A stretch of DNA of 64,000 nucleotides from Clostridium uliginosum (GTDB lineage Bacteria > Bacillota > Clostridia > Clostridiales > Clostridiaceae). This document shows, in pieces, positions 59,644-64,000 of this stretch. Each line of letters starts with the position of its first letter. Position 1 is the stretch's first letter. The stretch is taken from the NCBI RefSeq assembly GCF_900112485.1, contig NZ_FOMG01000002.1:186001-250000 (forward strand), given 5' to 3'. A program made the translations under genes and the position numbers. The notes beneath the pieces were generated by a model. That model was given only the letters and a program-made list of their open reading frames with translations. It did not search any database and was not told where the DNA came from.

Positions 59644-59732
59644 TGGTTATTGACCATATAACCTCTCATAAATTCTCAATACCCTTTTATACCATAGTTG
59701 AAAGATGGAAACCCACCATCTTTCTTTTTTTT
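59644..59732 (+). ncRNA. Candidate 89-nt small RNA with strong intrinsic terminator
   Basis: From the promoter at 59609-59637 a transcript starting near 59644 would end at a perfect terminator: GAAAGATGG (59700-59708), seven-base loop, CCATCTTTC (59716-59724) and eight T (59725-59732). A 5' hairpin GGTTAT / ATAACC is possible. C-rich unpaired patches (ACCTCTC, ATACCC, ACCCACC) resemble anti-Shine-Dalgarno seeds of Gram-positive regulatory RNAs. No start codon with binding site is present. No gene on this strand explains the signals. Confidence 0.6.
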
Positions 59733-59753
59733 ATAACTTTTTATTTCTTATTT

Positions 59754-59795
59754 TTAGGCACATGAAAGAAAATAATAGACCAAAGATGTGCCTTA
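59754..59795. repeat. Minimal palindromic repeat remnant, TTA/TTA
   Basis: Only 36 bases (59757-59792), GGCACATGAAAG to GATGTGCC, remain between TTA and TTA: one full end joined to the last eight bases of the other. Confidence 0.7.
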
Positions 59796-59814
59796 TATTT
59801 CATAAAATACTCTA

Positions 59815-59844
59815 TAAAAAAAACTTCGATTTTAATCGAAGTTT
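59815..59844 (-). terminator. veg terminator
   Basis: AAACTTCGAT / ATCGAAGTTT arms (59844-59835, 59830-59821) with a T-run; overlaps the veg stop codon. Confidence 0.92.
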
Positions 59845-60085
59845 ATATTGAAGTTGGAAATACCAATTGTACAGTCTTTGTTAATACATCTGAGTAACTA
59901 TATGTCACAGTCCTTTGGGTGTCACTTTTTAACCTTATTACAAAAATACTAGGATATACACTTTCAATTACTCCATCATTAACTAAAATCTTTTTTCTTC
60001 CTCCATTAGCCTTTAAAGTAACCTTTTCTCCTATATGTCTCTCTATGTCTTTTTTTATAGAGGAAATTGTCTTAATCGTATCCAT
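59843..60085 (-). CDS. veg: Veg family protein
   Basis: The 80-residue protein starts at ATG 60085 (MDTIKTISSIKKDIERHIGE) after GAGGGTG; an in-frame ATG at 60142 lies within the promoter region and can be dismissed. It matches Veg (DUF1021): KANGGRKKILVNDGVIESVY and PSIFVIRL, with C-terminal VTYSYSDVLTKTVQLVF. Veg is abundant in Bacillus and affects biofilm gene control and spore outgrowth. Two consensus promoters in tandem (60110-60138, 60150-60179) imply strong expression here too. Confidence 0.95.
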   Translation of the reverse strand: MDTIKTISSIKKDIERHIGEKVTLKANGGRKKILVNDGVIESVYPSIFVIRLKSDTQRTVTYSYSDVLTKTVQLVFPTSI

Positions 60086-60109
60086 ACAAACACCCTCTTT
60101 CCATCTTAT

Positions 60110-60138
60110 ATTATACATAAAAAGCATACTTTTGTCAA
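60110..60138 (-). promoter_or_regulatory. veg proximal promoter (perfect consensus)
   Basis: Minus-strand TTGACA (60138-60133), 17 bases, TATAAT (60115-60110). Confidence 0.9.
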
Positions 60139-60149
60139 ACAAAATTTAT

Positions 60150-60179
60150 ATTTTATCATTTATAATAGCTGTTTGTCAA
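60150..60179 (-). promoter_or_regulatory. veg distal promoter
   Basis: Minus-strand TTGACA (60179-60174), 18 bases, TAAAAT (60155-60150), just upstream of the proximal promoter. Confidence 0.75.
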
Positions 60180-60386
60180 TGTTAAGATTTTGTAAAAAGT
60201 ATCTTTTTATCGCCTTTACACCTTTTATTATCTATCTTTAACAAAATTTTATTCTTTTTAACAATTAAACTTTTTAACGATAAAATATTCTTAGTTTTAT
60301 AAAATTATAAACATATTTAATAGTACTTCATTTAAACTCATTTACTAAGTATGTTAGAATAACTAAATCATAACTTTAATTATGAG

Positions 60387-61250
60387 TTAAATAAATGAAG
60401 ACTTAGGATATCCTTCTCTATATTTTCCCCTTGTTTGTAATCCTCCAATTCCTTTTATTCCTGTTATTGTGTTTTCTATAACATCTGTAATAGATACAAC
60501 CTTATCTATTCTTGTATATGCAATCTTTTCACAAACAAATACTGGATCCAGACAATGTATTAGTACTCTACTTGGAGAAGATGCAAAATTAGCACCGGCA
60601 TCCAACATACACTCATAACAACTTTGACAAGCACCTGCAAAAATCACTAATTCGTCATAGCTTGAATTATAATTTCTTAATTCCTTAATAGATTCTAAAT
60701 AATATCTTGAATTCCTATAATTATTCAAATCCAAATAATTCCGAGTATCTTTGAGTACACTATCATGACCTGTTATAACAACTATATCAGGCTTTATTTC
60801 CTTAACTAAATCAACTATAACGTATGGCTGTTTATCCTCAGGTACACACTTCCCTACTGCATCTAAAGATAATTGTTTATATACTTTTAGACATGTCTCC
60901 ATATAATCACTATCTCCATCAACATGTAATATCTTTCCCGGCCTTCCAAACATTAATTCATCATCAGGCTTTATTTTAGGAGCTTTATTAACCTTATCTC
61001 TAAGATCTCCTCTTAATGAAATAGCTTTCTTTATAGTCGCATTTACTCTTGTATTTAAAATTTTATCCTTAGAGCCAATATGATCATCATTAACTTCTTC
61101 AAGATCTTCTGATATTGCATCAGCAATTATTCTTATGTTAATTCCTTTTAGAATAAAAATATTTTTCCCATTTTCTTTTTTAATATCAATTATTTTAAAT
61201 GTTACATCCTTATCATATGACTTTCTTACAACTACATCCCCTATATCCAT
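60387..61250 (-). CDS. yabG: Sporulation-specific cysteine protease YabG
   Basis: Mother-cell protease that trims coat proteins. The 287-residue protein matches YabG: the N-terminal MDIGDVVVRKSYDKDVTFKI, KILHVDGDSDYMETCLKVYK, IVVITGHDSVLKDTRNYLDL with the likely catalytic His, and VIFAGACQSCYECMLDAGAN with the likely catalytic Cys, then FASSPSRVLIHCLDPVFV. ATG after TTAGGAGAAAAA. yabG followed by veg is the Bacillus order. Confidence 0.95.
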   Translation of the reverse strand: MDIGDVVVRKSYDKDVTFKIIDIKKENGKNIFILKGINIRIIADAISEDLEEVNDDHIGSKDKILNTRVNATIKKAISLRGDLRDKVNKAPKIKPDDELMFGRPGKILHVDGDSDYMETCLKVYKQLSLDAVGKCVPEDKQPYVIVDLVKEIKPDIVVITGHDSVLKDTRNYLDLNNYRNSRYYLESIKELRNYNSSYDELVIFAGACQSCYECMLDAGANFASSPSRVLIHCLDPVFVCEKIAYTRIDKVVSITDVIENTITGIKGIGGLQTRGKYREGYPKSSFI

Positions 61251-61424
61251 TTTTTCTCCTAAATATATTGTTATTAATTCATACTATGATTTTCTCATCA
61301 AAAGTTTCTACTTCTTTATATAAAAATTAGAAATAAGGGATCCTAAAAATTTAATAGTCCAATATGTTTTTTATTATACTTTGTACACAGAAGGTAAGCC
61401 CTATTAATATAAGTATAAAGAACT

Positions 61425-61585
61425 TAGGCACATTCAAAAAATAATAGACCAGTATGTTTGTCTATTTTGCGTCACACTACGTCGGTAAGTTCAGCCAATA
61501 GCTCGCTATTAACTGAACTTACCTCCTTGTATGACACAAAATATACGACGCATCTTTGGTCTATTATTTTCTTTCATGTGCCTTA
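61425..61585. repeat. Best-preserved full palindromic repeat copy, TTA/TTA
   Basis: Body 61428-61582, GGCACATTCAAAAAATAATA to CTTTCATGTGCC. Outer arms AATAATAGACCA / TGGTCTATTATT pair exactly; inner arms GTAAGTTCAG / CTGAACTTAC pair near the centre; conserved TTTTGCGTCACACTACGTCGG. TTA at 61425-61427 and 61583-61585. It lies between cotS and yabG. Confidence 0.9.
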
Positions 61586-61614
61586 TATTAATAGGACCTT
61601 TCCTATCATATTCA

Positions 61615-62616
61615 TTATTGTATTTTGTATTCATTTTTAAAAGCATCTAAAAATGCTAAAAACTTCTCCTTTTCTTCAATTATAGAATTTAATTTATTGG
61701 TAAATGTATTTTGTCCCCAATTTACTTCATTATAATAATATCTATTAGCTAATCTCCAATATCTTTGTGGAAATTGTAAATATGCATATAGTACTTTATA
61801 TTCCTCTTTATTTAACTCAGAAATTGAATTATATGAATCAATAATAGTTTTAGCAAATTCCAAATTCCAATCTACTCTTTTTAAAACCTTTATCATAAAA
61901 TTACTTATATCAAACGTTCTAACTTCTCTCTTACAATAATCAAAGTCTATAACATGTGTAACCCCCTTATCATCTAATATTATATTATGATAGGTAAAAT
62001 CATGATGACAAAAACCTTTTTCTTGTTCTGCAAGCATACACAATTCATAATAGTTTGAATCCATTAATGTTGATATAGCTTTTTTACCAATCTCTTTATA
62101 AAATTCTACTGATTTTAAATAAAGCATGTCAAAGTCATTTTTAATACTTTTTTTCCTTATTATGTCCTTCATCTTGTCTAAAGACTTTGTCCTCTTTTCC
62201 ATCAAATGAGGCCATCTTCCCAGATCACTCTTTAACTTAGAATTTTCTGGTGGGTCATACCCTTTAGATGCTTCATGCATGCGAGCTAAAGTTTCTGCCG
62301 CAATCCTCACTTCATCAATATTACGAAAATCACATTCTCTTCCTTCTAACCACTCAGATAAAGTATATAAATCCTCATTAACTAGTGCATATGGTTCCCC
62401 CTCTGAATTTAAATAGTACCTATCTAAACTACTAAATCCATTCTTTATTAAATGCTCCTTTGCCCCATATACGAATAACAATTTTTGAGGTCCATAGTTT
62501 ATCCTTTTTAAACATCTTTCCCCCTTATTAGTCTTAAGATAGTAAACACCTTTATTAGCCTTAATTATTTCTATCTTAATATCAAATTGTCTTTCTATTT
62601 CAAATTCCCGCATCAT
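61615..62616 (-). CDS. cotS: CotS family spore coat kinase-like protein
   Basis: The 333-residue protein has the aminoglycoside phosphotransferase-like fold of the CotS/YutH/YsxE coat family: the catalytic loop FCHHDFTYHNIILDDKGVTH and metal-binding HVIDFDYCKREVRTFDISNF are intact, so phosphotransfer is possible. I start at ATG 62616 after AGGAGGTG (a GTG at 62625 overlaps that site). It is divergent from a group 1 glycosyltransferase, recalling the cotS-cotSA pair of Bacillus. Confidence 0.88.
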   Translation of the reverse strand: MMREFEIERQFDIKIEIIKANKGVYYLKTNKGERCLKRINYGPQKLLFVYGAKEHLIKNGFSSLDRYYLNSEGEPYALVNEDLYTLSEWLEGRECDFRNIDEVRIAAETLARMHEASKGYDPPENSKLKSDLGRWPHLMEKRTKSLDKMKDIIRKKSIKNDFDMLYLKSVEFYKEIGKKAISTLMDSNYYELCMLAEQEKGFCHHDFTYHNIILDDKGVTHVIDFDYCKREVRTFDISNFMIKVLKRVDWNLEFAKTIIDSYNSISELNKEEYKVLYAYLQFPQRYWRLANRYYYNEVNWGQNTFTNKLNSIIEEKEKFLAFLDAFKNEYKIQ

Positions 62617-62724
62617 AGTGCTCACCTCCTTTATATTTATATGTGGATATTACTTCTTTTATTAACATTTTTTATATTCTTTTAATATAATATACTAAGA
62701 TAAATGCTTGGAAAGGATTAAGTA

Positions 62725-63843
62725 ATGCGAATAGGAATAGATGGTAGAGCTGCAAAATGGTATAGGGGCACGGGTATAGGCACATATACACATGAACTCA
62801 TCAGAGGTTTAAATAATATTGATTCTAAGAATGACTATTTAATTTTTATGCCTAAATTGGATTCTCTCAATAATTTAAAGAATAACTTTTCAATTAAAAC
62901 TGTTGAATCTACTGCATGTGACAGCTTTTGGGATGAAATAAAAGTTCCTAATATTTTAAATAATTCAGATATCGAACTTTATCATGTTCCCCAAAATGGG
63001 ATTGGAATTTCTAAAAATGTTAATTGTAAAAAAGTAATTACATTACATGATATAATCCCTTTAAGAATGCCAGAAACTGTTAGCGACAGATACCTTAAAA
63101 TTTTCAATGAGGAATTACCTAACATTTTAGATGATTGTGAAGGTATAATTACTGTTTCAGAATTTTCTAAGAATGATATTGCTAAAGAATTTAAATTTCC
63201 TAAAGAAAATATATATGTTACTCCACTTGCCGCTGAAGAAATTTACAAACCTTTAAGTAAATGTCAATGTAAGAAAATTATTACTGATAAATATCATATA
63301 GAAGAAGATTTTATTCTTTATGTAGGCGGTTTTAGTCCAAGAAAAAATATTTTAGGATTAATTGAAGCTTACTCAAAACTTCCTTATGCTACAAAAGAAA
63401 AATTCAAATTAGTTATTATAGGGAAAAAAGGACCTTCTTATAATAGATATAAAGAAAGATCTGAAACTTTAGGTGTGTCTTCTCAAGTAATTTTTACTGA
63501 TTTTATTCCACTTGAGGATATGCCAATATTTTATAATGCTACAGAAGTTTTGGTTTATCCATCATTCTATGAAGGTTTTGGACTTCCCCCATTAGAAGGA
63601 ATGGCTTGTGGTACTCCAGTAATTGCTTCTAATGTCACCTCATTGCCTGAGGTATGTTATGAATCTGCTTTGTTAATAGATCCTAATGATATAGATGCTT
63701 TATCATATAATATTCAAAGGGTATTAGATAACAGTCTATTAAAATTAACTATGGTTAATAAAAGCTTAAATAGAAGTTCCCAATTTTCATGGGATAAAAC
63801 AGCTTGTAATACTTTAAGTGCTTATGAATCAATATTAAATTAA
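62725..63843 (+). CDS. GT-B group 1 glycosyltransferase, possibly coat-associated
   Basis: The 372-residue protein has the N-terminal IDGRAAKWYRGTGIGTYTHE, a middle HDIIPLRMPETVSDRYLKIF, and the C-terminal donor site with LYVGGFSPRKNILGLIEAYS and YPSFYEGFGLPPLEGMACGT (the E-x7-E motif). Cytoplasmic sugar transferase acting on an unknown acceptor. Position next to cotS, across a divergent 108-base gap, suggests a CotSA-like spore coat role. ATG after GGAAAGGATTAAGTA. Confidence 0.88.
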   Translation: MRIGIDGRAAKWYRGTGIGTYTHELIRGLNNIDSKNDYLIFMPKLDSLNNLKNNFSIKTVESTACDSFWDEIKVPNILNNSDIELYHVPQNGIGISKNVNCKKVITLHDIIPLRMPETVSDRYLKIFNEELPNILDDCEGIITVSEFSKNDIAKEFKFPKENIYVTPLAAEEIYKPLSKCQCKKIITDKYHIEEDFILYVGGFSPRKNILGLIEAYSKLPYATKEKFKLVIIGKKGPSYNRYKERSETLGVSSQVIFTDFIPLEDMPIFYNATEVLVYPSFYEGFGLPPLEGMACGTPVIASNVTSLPEVCYESALLIDPNDIDALSYNIQRVLDNSLLKLTMVNKSLNRSSQFSWDKTACNTLSAYESILN

Positions 63844-63948
63844 GGACTTGACTGACTTAAAATTTATTAAAGCATTTTTTTGAAGTTATTGCCTAATTAA
63901 ATTAAAAACAGCAAGATTTTAATTCCCACTTGAGGCGCATTTTACAAG

Positions 63949-63990
63949 CGTATTCTTAAGAATATATATATATTCTTAAGAATATTTTTT
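63949..63990 (+). terminator. Terminator after the glycosyltransferase
   Basis: Two self-complementary ATTCTTAAGAAT boxes (63952-63963, 63972-63983) can pair with each other across eight bases, followed by six T. About 110 bases past the stop codon. Confidence 0.65.
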
Positions 63991-64000
63991 GCATATTAAT

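Noticed and set aside
63931-63950. Repeat end near TTGAGGCGCATTTTA at the right edge
   Set aside because: Partial likeness only, and the window ends before a second arm could be seen.

Overview
The window is chromosomal DNA from a low-GC, spore-forming Firmicute, most likely Clostridium sensu stricto (cluster I). The reasons are the very AT-rich sequence, the spore genes (spoIIID, spoIIQ, spoIID, spoIIR, sipL, yabG, cotS, yyaC), thiolase, a raiA-type RNA beside hpf, and a gene order like that of solventogenic clostridia. Species is not resolved. Most genes lie on the minus strand, with many intrinsic terminators.

Layout. 1-2.9 kb: truncated MATE exporter with a palindromic operator, a 178-bp palindrome, an EamA transporter and an oxidoreductase remnant. 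3-8.5 kb: tex, a small membrane protein, an M28 peptidase, and prfB with its programmed frameshift. 8.8-17.9 kb: secA, hpf, raiA RNA, comFC, a ComFA-like protein without ATPase motifs, recD2, and metK behind a SAM-I riboswitch. 18.2-19.0 kb: seven tRNA genes (Tyr, Val, Thr) from tandem duplication. 19.2-26.1 kb: yyaC, then mbl-spoIIID-spoIIQ-spoIID-murA-ywmB in the Bacillus order. 26.3-33 kb: the complete F1Fo ATP synthase operon. 33.7-44.5 kb: thiolase, wecB, dCMP deaminase, upp, rpiB, sua5, prfA, a DUF1385-PrmC fusion, tdk, rpmE. 44.7-52.6 kb: diglyceride-type glycosyltransferase, rho, pyrG, DUF1934, a PP-loop tRNA thiolation-like protein, spoIIR. 53-64 kb: ispE, cphA and cphB (cyanophycin), sipL, veg, yabG, cotS and a glycosyltransferase.

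The genes are mostly housekeeping. Translation termination is unusually well represented (prfA, prfB, prmC, and rho for transcription), and a second theme is spore formation, from engulfment (SpoIID, SpoIIQ) and compartment signalling (SpoIIR, SpoIIID) to coat and nitrogen storage (SipL, YabG, CotS, cyanophycin).

The most interesting structure is between the genes. A dispersed family of short palindromic elements (about 40-450 bp, 11 complete-looking copies plus partial or variant copies) has imperfect terminal inverted repeats starting GGCACAT and is flanked in 11 copies by a direct TTA or TAA trinucleotide, as expected of a MITE with a 3-bp target duplication. Several insertions sit in or on stop codons. 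Also notable are a raiA RNA whose promoter lies in the end of comFC, and two orphan plus-strand promoter-to-terminator units that may encode small RNAs (59644-59732 and 49754-49865).
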